From Nemertoderma westbladi (Eukaryota > Xenacoelomorpha > Nemertodermatida > Nemertodermatidae), in assembly GCA_032718475.1 (NCBI GenBank), contig JAUCBJ010002656.1, positions 1-64,000 of the forward strand: 64,000 nt of DNA, written 5' to 3'. The notes under the pieces are model-generated. The model saw nothing but the letters and a program-made list of their open reading frames with translations. It searched no databases and was not told where the DNA came from. Both the position numbers and the translations under genes were made by a program. Below, one piece after another: positions 10,184 to 20,709 of the stretch; the first letter of the stretch is position 1, and each line of letters begins with the position of its first letter.

Positions 10184-11066
10184 CTCTTATGTTAACGCCT
10201 CAATAATGGTTGGAAGGCCCACTTTGAAAAGCTCCTTAATAATGACAGGGTATTGCCTGATCACTTTATAGAAGTAAAAGTGTCTGAGTCTGTACTCCCA
10301 GATATTCCCATTGGCGATATCTCCTTTGCAGAAGTGAAGGCTGCTGCAAAGAGCATTAAGACCAATCGTGCTAGTGGAGTAAATGGTGTTCCCCTGAGGT
10401 CTTTAAAATACCTGAGTGTTTAAAGCTCATCTATCCTATCATAGTAGACATGTACCGAACAACAAGAGTCCCACAAGAAATGAAAACAAATAAGTTAGTG
10501 CCAGTTACCAAGAATGGCAATCTTTTCGGGGAATCTTATTGATCTTGATTGCTGCAAAGCTATACAATAGAATTCTATTAAATCGCATCAGGGATCCCAT
10601 TGAGAGACTACTCCGTGGAAATCAGAATGGGTTCCGTAAAGGTCGTGGGACCATGGAGCCCATTTTGGTACTTAGAAGGATAATTGAAGAGTTATCAAAA
10701 AAGAAAGACAGGCATCTGGCTGTTATCTTTGTAGACTTATTCAAGGCCTTTGATTCAGTCTCTCGCTCACGTATGTTCAGCATACTTTCATTATATGGGA
10801 TTCCGGATGCAATTTTTGCAGCAATCAGATCAGTATACGATGGTTCGACAACATTTGTGTCTTCTGTTGACAGTGACACAGAACCATGTGAAGTGTTATG
10901 GGGCGAATTGTTACGGGAGCGATCCCTGAGGCACTTCACCACCCGGAAAACTAATATGTCACCTCAAAAACTTATTAACCAAAATGGGAGGCAATTAACA
11001 CCCCGGCTTGTAAGGACCCCAAAGGTCAACTTACAACCAGGGAGCCTTGCCAAGAGAACCAAATTG
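10184..11066 (+). pseudogene. Truncated LINE reverse transcriptase relic
   Basis: Translated pieces run from a pre-RT region (AEVKAAAKSIKTNRASGV at about 10330) into an RT segment in an open frame at 10539-11078, with NQNGFRKGRGTMEPI and the motif-A sequence FVDLFKAFDSV. The frame shifts at about 10400 and 10510, and the frame ends before any YADD box, so both ends are missing. The family is non-LTR (EEP/RT type); I cannot assign the clade. The left BEL/Pao element inserted beside its inverted copy. Confidence 0.8.
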
Positions 11067-11067
11067 A

Positions 11068-11213
11068 ATGTCAGATGACCGCGCAAGCTATTCATGTATA
11101 TTAAATGTTAAGCTATTGTTTCATGTGTACATTTATTGGTATGTCAGATGACCGCGCAAGCTATTCATGTATATTTAATGTTAAGCTATTGTTTCATGTG
11201 TACATTTATTGGT
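11068..11213. repeat. 73-bp tandem duplication after the LINE relic
   Basis: Two nearly identical 73-bp units start ATGTCAGATGACCGCGCAAG at 11068 and 11141. They may be part of the LINE 3' end. Confidence 0.85.
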
Positions 11214-12163
11214 ACAGTGCATATAACCAATCTACTATAGGTAACGGCGTACTAACATTATGCCGTCACCAATAGATAGTGAGAGAGGGGATTAATTAAG
11301 AGAGATCAGTCAATTAATCAAATGGCACTAGCCAATAGTAGAGCAGAAGCCCTGACGCCCCATTGGTCAGGGCAGCAACCACAAACCCCTCTCAAACTAA
11401 CAGTAGCTTATACCAGAGTAATAACAATTTATATCTCAGTACATGGGCCTCTCAAACCTGAGAAGCAGCTTTAGTTTAACAGAATTTGTATTATGGATAA
11501 CATGTGTATCTCAGTGCAGATATCAGAATCAGACTTGTGCTATTACTGGTAACTGTTTATTACCTATGATATTTTCTATTATACATGAAAGCAGAAACAA
11601 GAATCTAGTTTTCCCCAACATCTATATCAGGAACATCAATCACTACAGAACAAGTTAAAACAGACCTCTTTCAGACAAACTGTATCACCCGCTCGGTAAC
11701 CAGCCACCTATTTACTCTAAGACCCAGCCGGCTACTATGACACTAACTAATGTTAATGAACAGGTTACAATGAAATGTTATTCTAACCAAAACAATAAAC
11801 GATAGTCATGAGAACAGGTTAAATTTTCATATTTGTCATTGTTGGCAGTGGTTGTCGGCTGTCGGCATAGCATTTACACCCTAATTTACTTCAGGTATTA
11901 TTTCCATGTATTCCATTCCCGAACAGACAATAATTATATAATATTACAGGATTCATATTCTATCACCACATAAACTACATCACACAACAACCAGTGCAAC
12001 TACTTCCACCAATATGTTGAAATAACATATATATAACATATATATTGCATATACCTGTAAATTAAGTTTAGAAAGTTTTTGTAATTTTTAAGTTGTTTTA
12101 GTGTAGAATTATTAATATGATGCAATGACGAATCCCAAAGAAATTATCCCTATTACAGTCTAG
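11214..12163. other. Non-coding spacer
   Basis: I see no convincing gene, RNA or repeat here. A 71-codon plus-strand frame (11443-11658) has no recognisable composition. The last 100 bp would be the 3' UTR of the minus-strand acyl-CoA synthetase; no clear polyadenylation signal was seen. Confidence 0.5.
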
Positions 12164-13909
12164 TCAATTATTTGTGTGCCGGATTATTTTTGCAGCCAAC
12201 ATTTCCCGAAGTTTATTTACTTTAACTTTACAATTACCAGACCTGGGAAACCTGTTGACAAAGATGATGTGATCAGGAATCTTGTAATCAGCAATTATCT
12301 TGGAAAGAAAATGTTTAATATCTGCACTAGAGCTGTGTACTGGTTTGCCAGGTTTACCAATATGCAGAATGATAGCAGCACCGACCATCTGAGTGAAATT
12401 AACTTCATCATAGATACTGAACACTTTACTGTCAGAGACTTTAGGATGTGTGTCGATAACATCTTCTATTTCACTTGGATATATTTTCACCATAAACTCT
12501 GACCTTTTTATAACGTCTTTGTCACGACCAACCACAGTGAGGTAGCCATTTTTATCCAAAAAGCCCAAATCACCAGTTCGATACCATCCATCTTCAGTGA
12601 TGACCTCATTAGTGGCCTCAGTATTTTTCAAATAACCTTTCATTGTGAGCTCATTTTTAACATAAACTTCACCAGTCTGATTTATATCAACAATTTCGTT
12701 GTCATCATCAGTAATTTTGATTTCCACACCCTCAGCAGGGATACCTGTATTGGAGATTCGCATTTCTTTTATGTCATTTAAACTACCCAAGGCCATTGCT
12801 GGACATTCTGTACTTCCATAAATTTGCCTAGTCTTAATGTGTTTAAATTCTTCTTCCAAGTCTGCCAAGAGCACATGAGGGATCGCCATACCTGAAGCAT
12901 TCACAAGTCTCACAGATGAGAAATCGTACTTATCTTTATATTCTAGCATGCTCAATATAGACATAGTGCCACTGCTTAACACATTGACTTTGTATTTTTG
13001 AATGGATTCACAGATCTTTATGGCATCAGGAAAGGGAGCAGGGATGATAACTTTATCTCCCAATACTGCTGGAAGTATTATCCCTACTGCTAAATTTCCA
13101 ATGCCACCCATGGGAGGCTCAATAATACGGACAACCTGCCTCCTCTTACTATTGTTATTAGGTTCTGGTTTCTTGAGTGGAACATTATTCATGTTTCGGA
13201 GAGCAAAGTGTGAAATTGGGACAGCTTTAGGAACCCCAGTGGTTCCACTTGTAAACAATATTACCCCAGGATTATCAAGGTTCACTTTGATTTCTGTTGG
13301 CCCATTTCCATTATTACCAAGCAGGCAAACTTCATCCCAATTTAATGTTCCCACTCGTTTTGTATCATCCAGAAACACAACATGTTTAAGCTTTGGCAGT
13401 TTTTTACAATTGAACTTCCCCTCCCCTGTTACTTCTGGGCATAACATCGTTTTGAAGATATGGTAATAATCACGATTATTCCATCCTGGAGATGATACCA
13501 ACACCTTAACACCAACTTTCTCTAAAACTGTTGCCCACTCAGGAGGAGAATAATTGGCAAATATAGGAACCACTGTCAAACCAGCGAGAATTGCCCCCCA
13601 AAATGTAGTGACCCATCGAATTGATGATCCAGACAATATAGCCAACCTGTCGCCATCATGCAAACCCATCTGCCGTAAACCATTTGCAAATTTGTTTGCT
13701 TCTTCATAAATCATTCCAAAGGTCGCCTCCTCATTGGTTCCATTGTTTATATAAGCAATATCGTTTTTGTACACCACATTGGCGAATTTTATGAAGTCAC
13801 CTAATGCACCATACTGTAACTGTGTTCTTCTTTCTGTCTTAGTAATACTTTTTGTTAGGGGAGTATTTCTCTGATGTAGCGGAATTGTTATGCTGGCAAT
13901 ATCAGACAT
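12164..13909 (-). CDS. Acyl-CoA synthetase (AMP-dependent synthetase/ligase family)
   Basis: The predicted 581-residue enzyme activates a fatty or other carboxylic acid with ATP, then transfers it to CoA. Motifs in order: ATP/AMP-binding P-loop LFTSGTTGVPK (218-228); adenine-binding YGSTE (364-368); GWYRTGDLG (441-449); hinge GRDKD (461-465); and C-terminal GNCKVKVNKLRE, whose Lys near 561 is in the place of the catalytic lysine. The length is typical of the family. Overall it resembles ACSF2 or 4-coumarate-ligase-like enzymes, but the substrate cannot be read from sequence. I see no clear mitochondrial presequence, and the C-terminus HTNN is not a peroxisomal signal. The whole frame is one exon and intact, unlike most animal homologues, so it may be a retrocopy under selection. 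No poly(A) tract or flanking repeat confirms that. Confidence 0.92.
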   Translation of the reverse strand: MSDIASITIPLHQRNTPLTKSITKTERRTQLQYGALGDFIKFANVVYKNDIAYINNGTNEEATFGMIYEEANKFANGLRQMGLHDGDRLAILSGSSIRWVTTFWGAILAGLTVVPIFANYSPPEWATVLEKVGVKVLVSSPGWNNRDYYHIFKTMLCPEVTGEGKFNCKKLPKLKHVVFLDDTKRVGTLNWDEVCLLGNNGNGPTEIKVNLDNPGVILFTSGTTGVPKAVPISHFALRNMNNVPLKKPEPNNNSKRRQVVRIIEPPMGGIGNLAVGIILPAVLGDKVIIPAPFPDAIKICESIQKYKVNVLSSGTMSILSMLEYKDKYDFSSVRLVNASGMAIPHVLLADLEEEFKHIKTRQIYGSTECPAMALGSLNDIKEMRISNTGIPAEGVEIKITDDDNEIVDINQTGEVYVKNELTMKGYLKNTEATNEVITEDGWYRTGDLGFLDKNGYLTVVGRDKDVIKRSEFMVKIYPSEIEDVIDTHPKVSDSKVFSIYDEVNFTQMVGAAIILHIGKPGKPVHSSSADIKHFLSKIIADYKIPDHIIFVNRFPRSGNCKVKVNKLREMLAAKIIRHTNN

Positions 13910-13985
13910 TATTCATAAAGAATGCATTTAAAATTGATAAATAATTCAAAATATTGATTGTAGCATGTGATAATTATCGTAAGGG

Positions 13986-13999
13986 TTTTATATATAAAA
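13986..13999 (-). promoter_or_regulatory. Candidate TATA box for the acyl-CoA synthetase
   Basis: The self-complementary TTTTATATATAAAA lies about 77 bp upstream of the ATG at 13909. The spacing suits a short 5' UTR, but the region is AT-rich and chance is possible. Confidence 0.3.
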
Positions 14000-14084
14000 T
14001 TAGCTGTAATCAGAGATAAATTCTTTTTTCAAGAGTTTTTTTACTTATAATTTCAAGATAATTTTTACTTATTTTAAACAGACA

Positions 14085-14222
14085 CAAAGAGAAAAAGACA
14101 CCCACCCCACATTGCCCAGAGTTTTAAACGCCAAAAAGAGAAAAAAACACCCTACATTACCCAGGGCTGCCATAAAAAAAAAATAAAAAAAATAACATCC
14201 CCACATCGCCCAGGGCTGCCAA
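14085..14222. repeat. Imperfect tandem repeat around a CCCAGGGCTGCC core
   Basis: Three degenerate copies of a block read roughly A-rich, CACCC, ACATTRCCCAG(GGCTGCC). They lie upstream of the acyl-CoA synthetase and carry no coding signal. Confidence 0.55.
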
Positions 14223-14472
14223 TTCTCCCAAAATCAGTAATACTGTTCGGACTATATAGTTGCGATGCCACATCACCCAGTAGGCCCACAACCACCACCA
14301 CAGTACTGGTTGCCAGTACTAAATACTACAGTGCTGACTTCTGGAAATTGTTAAGCTGTGTAGTGTAAGTCTGACAGATATTAACTTTGTAATTACTGTA
14401 TTTAGGCATGATTTGTGCCTGATTTAGAATTATAAAAATGTATTATATATTATATTTGTATTTTATTATGAA

Positions 14473-14751
14473 ATGCTGAGGAGAGTAATCAGAATCCAAT
14501 TTACAGTTGCTTCAATTGTGGAACTAAACTGGGTAATGTCATTCCTGACATTGCATGCATACTTAATTGAAACCCAATATGTTTTTGAAGATGCATTGGA
14601 GAGCATAATTTATGGTCCATCTGCTTCGAATAATATAGAGCTTTGGTGTAGGGAGTTGAGAGACTGGGTTGGGGGTGTGCTGAAAGACCTACTATATAGT
14701 ATATATATGTACGTTGGCCTTATTATTGTGATGCGCGGATGCTGTGTGTGA
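14473..14751 (+). pseudogene. Possible integrase-core transposon relic
   Basis: The open frame has 92 codons. Its central part, YGPSASNNIELWCRELRDWV, resembles the YG-S-SNQRIE-WW motif of the integrase-like core found in repeated animal 'integrase core domain' proteins. The match is short, the expected catalytic acidic residues are absent, and no neighbouring frame extends it. I call it a fragment at best; the alternative is a chance frame. Confidence 0.35.
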
Positions 14752-14924
14752 TCCTGTGTGTGTGTGTTCCCCGCATGGCGGGTATGGTAGCCATCAGCTG
14801 GGGAATAGTACCGGGTTCCAGATTGTGTGCTCGGTCTGACGGACTGCGGATGAGGGTCAACATTTGGAAACAGATGTCTGTTTGGTGGCTGAATATTGTA
14901 ATTCTATTAGGACATTTTTAGATT

Positions 14925-15104
14925 TTATCGTTTCACTCGAGCCTGCGCAACTATACCTACAGCCACAGAGTAGCTGGCGGACATAGCATTGAGGATGTCG
15001 ATCATTTGCCATTCGTCATCTACCGAGACGCTCTTCTTTAGTTTAATTGCTCGAATTAATGCAATTCCTTCATCTTGGAGATTAATAACCTTAGTGACAT
15101 CCAT
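14925..15104 (-). CDS. Small ORF of 59 residues, unrecognised
   Basis: A short frame begins at an ATG and has an unbiased, protein-like composition. It starts MDVTKVINLQDEGIALIRAI and contains DDEWQMIDILNAMSASYSVA, which could form amphipathic helices. It lies between two transposon relics, an integrase-core fragment and a BEL/Pao integrase end, so it may be a leftover from one of them. I do not recognise the family. Confidence 0.3.
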   Translation of the reverse strand: MDVTKVINLQDEGIALIRAIKLKKSVSVDDEWQMIDILNAMSASYSVAVGIVAQARVKR

Positions 15105-15289
15105 TTATATCAATAATATAGTTCAGCAGTAGTCAGATAGAATAAGTCAGCAGTACAGTAGTATTGGTTAGTACAGCAGTGGTAGTACAGACGAAACCAT
15201 AGAGTTAAATTTGAGTGATAATACATTTATAGCTGGTAATGGTTGTCTACAAATAGCTAGAGATGATTCTAAAGTTAGTATATTCTTTT

Positions 15290-16008
15290 TGACAGATATA
15301 TTTCGTGGCAGTTTATTACCACATCTTCTCCTTGGATGGACAGTATATGGGAGCGCCTTATAGGGTTGATGAAGACATTATTGGAGAAGGTATTGGGTAG
15401 TGCATTTGTGCCTTTGGAAGAGGTACACACCTTTGTTGTAGAACCGAAACGGTGATGAATGACAGACCATTAGCTTACATGTATGGTAACAATGACGACC
15501 CCCATCCATTGACTCCGTCTATGTTGGATTTAAGCAACCACATTTCTACCGTGTATAAACCAGTTATTGATGATTGCGATTTATTTAATGACCCCTTTTA
15601 TGGTCTCCCGACTCGAAAAGATCTCATGGTTCGACATAATCGCATTTATAAGTTGCTTAGCGATTACTGGAGTCACTGGTCCCATGACTACTTTACCATG
15701 TTAAGTGAATATCATAGGTGGAACATTACAGAACCTAAAGAAGTAGTACATATGGTGGATATCCTACTTATAAGGGATTCTAATGTACCCAGAGCACAGT
15801 TCCGTATGGGTAAGTTTATCCAGGAAAGGATGGATGGATGAGGTCCGCAACTCTTCAAACTCCCAATGGCCAGATTCAAAGACCTGTTAGGAAACTGGAT
15901 CCCTTGGAGTTTTGTGTTGTTGAAGAAACTTCGAATGAGCTATTACCGTTGATGGTTGACAAGAGTAATGTTATAAAGTACTGTTCAACCTATAGTGATA
16001 AAAGATAA
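15290..16008 (+). pseudogene. BEL/Pao integrase C-terminal relic
   Basis: Three plus-strand frame segments read in order. About 15339-15450 carries WERLIGLMKTLLEKVLGSAF, the end of the integrase core. 15452-15841 carries NDRPLAYMYGNND and PLTPSML, a DUF5641-type tail. About 15834-16008 carries RSATLQTPNGQIQRPVRKLD and then a stop. A frameshift with stops near 15450 and a shift near 15835 break it. It is in opposite orientation to the other BEL/Pao elements here and differs in sequence from the tail at 47677, so it is a separate, older family. Confidence 0.85.
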
Positions 16009-16770
16009 AATTCTCAAAAAAATAGCACTCAGCAAAACTGAAAATGAGAGTGAATGAAGTTAAAATATTATGTCAAGTTCATATTTACTTGTGGCATAGT
16101 GTAAATAAATAAAGTTTATATAATTGTACTGTGTTGTGCAGTAAGTATATATATTTTATCGGTGTTTGGTGTCATATATATTTATAGTATAGTTTTCTTT
16201 TTGGGCGGGAGAATGTCGCAATTATTCAGTAGAATTCACCTATCATTATGATTTACAGTATTTTCCTGTAACAGCGTCTTATCAACTTCCAAATAGTTCC
16301 ACCTTGGTGTATTTGTTGCATTGAATTAATTTTTGAAATTTATTATTTTTGAAAAATTTTGAAATTTTTTTATATTTTATTTAAACTAGTTCAGAGGTGG
16401 AAAGTACAAATTGAATCACATTTCTACTTGAATCAGGAAAATTATTCAAATTATTAAAATTTATTAAAACGTAGTGTTCTATAATAATACTTCTTTATTA
16501 CCACATCCCATCACTTCAAGTTAATCTAAACTATTAATAAATTAATAATAATAACATTATCATTAATTACGAAATTCCAACAACGAGACTATCTGCACTG
16601 AAGCTAGTAAATGCAATCCAAGAATAAATACATGAAAATGTTTAAACTACAATAATATATGTATGTATATATGTATATATAGGCCTACTTAACTACATAT
16701 GGCATATGAATATTGAGAAATATTTATATTTAAACATCAATATGTTAGCTTTAATTAAAGCTCTCACTCG
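16009..16770. other. AT-rich non-coding stretch
   Basis: It follows the BEL/Pao relic and may include the decayed 3' end of that element. I see no gene or clear repeat. Confidence 0.5.
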
Positions 16771-17028
16771 TTACACAATAGAATTCTTTTCACAATTATA
16801 TAAAGTTACAACAGCATATTGGATTAATTAAGTATATTGATTTCTTCCATAAGAATCTTGTATACTGATATGCATATGCACAGGCGTAAGCAATACTCAT
16901 TACACAATACAATTCTTTTCACAATTATATAAAGTTACAACAGCATATTGGATTAAGTATATTGATTTCTTCCAAAAGAATCTTGTATACTGATATGCAT
17001 ATGCGACAGGCGTAAGCAATAATGCACA
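16771..17028. repeat. 129-bp tandem duplication
   Basis: Two adjacent copies begin TTACACAATA at 16771 and 16900 and share nearly all positions, including the ends GCGTAAGCAAT. They lie in non-coding AT-rich DNA. Confidence 0.85.
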
Positions 17029-18699
17029 CATTGATGTAGTATCGCTTGTTTAAATTTAATTTGATATTGTGAAGACTATATTATTGTGAAGACTACAGTA
17101 TATTATTATTAAACTGATATCACCCACTCTGTAAATGCAGATTATGATTCAGACTGCTGGTGTAAAGTCGAGGTCATACCAGATCTACTTTTCTGTGAAC
17201 TAACTCAAGGAAGTCATAGCCATGGATTATTTCTACCACAATCTATAAGCATTATTTAATACTGGTGGAACAGAACAGCATGCATATTATATTTCCTGGG
17301 TTTCTTTAATGTCAGTCTTCATCTCTCCTCAATATTTCCATGTTAAATTCTGTTGACAGAATTTTGAAATTTTGTTTCAAAAAAGTTATGGCAAAGTAAA
17401 TGGAAATAGAATGGCGGTATATATACAGGGCCTGATGTCACAAGACCTAATGACATTGTCCTCATAATGGCTTATACACAGTATAACAGACCTACTAGGT
17501 ATGAGGCAGTCAGGTACTGACTGTTACAGTACCAGCGGACCAGCATTGAATTTCATATTACTGGTACAGTGTGTGTGACATTGTGATAACTGTGGTAGGA
17601 CTGGGTATAGTAGAACTGCAGCAGGTATGCACCACAGTACTCACTACTACTGGTACTCGGAATACTAGATCTGTAGATGCTATCAAGCATTAATTAATGA
17701 CTCTGTACTAAATGGTAGCCTGAGGGCATGGTAGCATATCATGAAACATACATTTTTTATATTAGGTACGTAAGGTACAGTACAGTAGGTACTGGTAGTT
17801 CTGTAGGTAAGTCACATGCTCACAAAAATTGACAAAAGACACTTCATTGCGCTAGAGGAATTTTTGGGGCTTTGTGTAACTATAAAATTCTTAATAAGTA
17901 GTTCCATAAGTTTAACACTGTTATTACTGTACTACAGACTGCAGTAGTAGTAATTGGGCAGGTCAGGTATTCTAGTTCATTGATCAAGAAACTTGCCACC
18001 TCCGTACAGCATACAGGAGGTGTCACCTGTAGCTGCATAGACCCTCTTACTAAGGGCAAATCTGTTCCTGTAATTAGGAACCCCATTCGTTCTGGGATAG
18101 TGACGCCCTTGGTCCTGGATTAAGGACCCATATACTTGCTGCAGGGGTATATGGCCTTGCCAGGCAAATGGTGATCTACCAATGGTTGGTCAGGAGTAGA
18201 GTGTTCTCATGTCCAATCTGAGTGTACTTCACTGCGGCCTGCACCTGGCAACAGGGCATGGCCTAGCAGATGAGCTGCACAGCCATTGGTGGGTCATGTG
18301 CGTCAGAGTAGGTATGGGTGATGCACCTCATATCTGACCCCACTGCGACACCCACCCTGTGTGGAATGGCAAACCCATTGTGTGGTATTTACCCCGAGAG
18401 CTGCCTCGGTAAAAAAGCACCCCCAACCCCCATTATTGATTACATTAGTAATGCAGAGTTCCAGCCACTAGAGGCCAGTGGAATTACCGGACACAATCGG
18501 CCTCACATGCGTCAGTTATCTCCTGACCGGCTGCCTGTCTCACCCCCTACTAAAGAGAGAGCAGCCAATAATTCTGTGAGTCCTTTTTGGCCCAAACCCT
18601 GGGTGGCCAGGGAGGCCAGATTGTGAGGGGGAGAGGGATTCTGGAGTTGGAGGCTACTCTCATGTTCCACCCCGACCAACCAAGCCATTGGTGAATATG
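17029..18699. other. Non-coding region, unassigned
   Basis: Frames at 17880-18086 (minus) and 18318-18626 (plus) have no recognisable domains. From about 17930 the base composition rises in GC and stays so into the LINE 3' end at 18700, so 17930-18700 may be a decayed upstream part of that LINE. Confidence 0.4.
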
Positions 18700-19075
18700 A
18701 TGAAAGTCCCTAGACTGGATGGCACATTCACAAGAATGCTACGCCGGGTTCATTGTGTCAAGTACAATGCACACATCTCCAACCAGCACTATTTAACATT
18801 GTAGGTGTCTCATTGGTTCCCCCAAGCTTGACACTACAACAAAGCCACCTCCGCTTTGTAGGACATTGCTTTCACAGTCAGGACCAGCCAGTGCATTCTC
18901 TTGTGCTTTGACAGTCTCATGGAGTGAATAAGCATCGTGGACAGCCCATGACATCCTTGAGACGCATCTTAAAGGACACTGGCCTTGAAGATGCGGATGA
19001 TCTAGCAAATGTCATGGGTGATAGGGAGTTGTGGCGGTGCAATTTTGTCGACAAGCCGGCACAGCATTCGTTTCT
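18700..19075 (+). pseudogene. 3' end of a decayed LINE
   Basis: Broken plus-strand frames give LDGTFTRMLRRVHCVKYNAH, then HLRFVGHCFHSQDQPVHSLV, then LKDTGLEDADDLANVMGDRE. This order (RLDGTYTRMLR, RLRFAGHC, GRPRTTYVDQL-DTG) is the usual C-terminus of a family of invertebrate LINE reverse transcriptases. At least two frameshifts are needed. Confidence 0.75.
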
Positions 19076-19304
19076 TAGTCATTTATAGTCATTTGAGGTA
19101 TTAGTCTTGAGTCATTTGTATATGTAATATATATATATATATAATGCAGCTGCAATGCAGCACGCTGATCCTAGTAGTAGTAGTAGTGGTAGTAATAGGT
19201 AGAGTCAGATCACTCCAGGCTTGAAGTGACTGTTGGAAGTTCCTGGTTGTGGGCGCATTCAATAAACAAAATAAATAAATGATTGTGGTAAATAAGTTTT
19301 TAGT

Positions 19305-19575
19305 TTCATTGGACTAAAAAAAAAGCAAACAGTCGGCCGAAGCCGGAGGCAACCCGAAGGCTCCTCTTTTGATAGCTGCTACCCGAGAGGGTAGGGTGGG
19401 TGCTACTCCTATCCCAAGTTTTGCTCCCAGATATTTAACTGGTACTCATTTTATCGACCCCAGTGGATGAAAGGCTGTGTGGACCCTGGCGGGGCTGAAC
19501 CTACAACCAATAGATTGCAGGCCCGGCGCTCAAACCAACTGAGCTACCCCGACTTCATTATCTTCATTGGACTAA
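19305..19575 (-). mobile_element. tRNA-derived SINE with 13-bp target-site duplications
   Basis: On the minus strand the element begins with a tRNA-like head: box A TAGCTCAGTTGG and box B GGTTCAGCCCC, about 45 bp apart, within the 60 bp below 19555. A tRNA-unrelated body follows. TTCATTGGACTAA flanks it at 19305-19317 and 19563-19575, so the insertion spans about 19318-19562. The 3' end carries a run of nine T on the minus strand and not the usual A tail. Confidence 0.88.
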
Positions 19576-19679
19576 TGTTATATTATAATAAATGTTTAAT
19601 AGGTTATTTATGACAGGTAAAATTTAATATAATAATAATGCTATCAATTATTGTACTCTCTCTCTCTCTTTCTTGTTTT

Positions 19680-20478
19680 GCAAAGTCGCAATAGGGCCAG
19701 TGTTTTGAAAGAAAATATTTGCAGTGCCATTTAAAAGCTTTACCAAAATGGCCTATAGTTACTAGTTATGAGGCACAAAAATTACAAATTTTCAAAATTT
19801 TCACTTTTTATGTTTTTTGGATTTTTGAACAAGATCTTAAATTAATATACAAAAAATACCATCAAATAATTTCATTTCTAACATTTTTGTACACTAAATC
19901 TGTCACTTGCACGGCTTTTTCAAAAAAATGAGTTGATGTAATACATTATCTCAAAAGATTCTTAGAAAGATGACTTGGAAACGTCTGATTTTTTGTTGTA
20001 CGTAGATTTCACTAGTCTGAATCCGACCGAAAAAAATTTTCAAAAAATGTACTGGGGTGGTTATTTTGCAGCTCCGAAATTACAAGTAGTGCACAATTTT
20101 CATAAAATTTGAAAGTTACAATTTTCGGCTAATTGTTTTTCAATACAGGTTTTCTGGGGTGTAAAATCCATTGAAAAATATTTATAATTGATCTAATTAC
20201 TATACATTGCTGTTTTAGTCCTCTATGTAGGCAAAAACTGAAAATAAAACAAGTAACCAACACATTTCGGTTTGAACACAAAATTTAATTTTTAATTCAC
20301 CTATACGATGCTATAAATTCACATTTATAGGTTTTCTGGGGCGCTGATTCTACAGTATTAGAATACATTTGTAATTTGCCAGATCATTGCTACACGTATT
20401 TTTCCCATCACCAAAAAGTACAAGTTTGAGATGTCCAGTGCTGTTTTTATTGATTCCATCAGATTCAGGACCCTCATA
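19680..20478 (-). repeat. Dispersed repeat, inverted copy of the 48.3-49.7 kb repeat
   Basis: From about 19960 to 20478 the reverse complement matches about 49175-49740, including the blocks around GTACTGGGGTGGTTAT and the conserved CATAAACCCGTAT end. It is non-coding. It stops where the LINE tail begins, so the LINE appears to have inserted into it. Confidence 0.8.
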
Positions 20479-20709
20479 AACCCGTATATTTATTTTTATT
20501 TATTTCGTTTATTTTCGTACACCAGCAAGCTGGGAACAACATGAAGTAATGAGAATCTATAGAGTGCACAATAATTGTACCGGTAAGTAAGTAACAGTAA
20601 CAGTATAATACTTAAAGTAGAATTAAGTACAGTAGAAAATATACAAACAACCATACTTAAATAGAATAAGAATACAGCAGTATAATATAAACACACCATC
20701 GAAACTATA

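Noticed and set aside
13002-13466. Plus-strand 154-codon frame inside the acyl-CoA synthetase
   Set aside because: It is the antisense shadow of a well-supported enzyme.
18318-18626. 102-codon plus-strand frame
   Set aside because: It has no recognisable domain or splice context and lies next to a decayed LINE.
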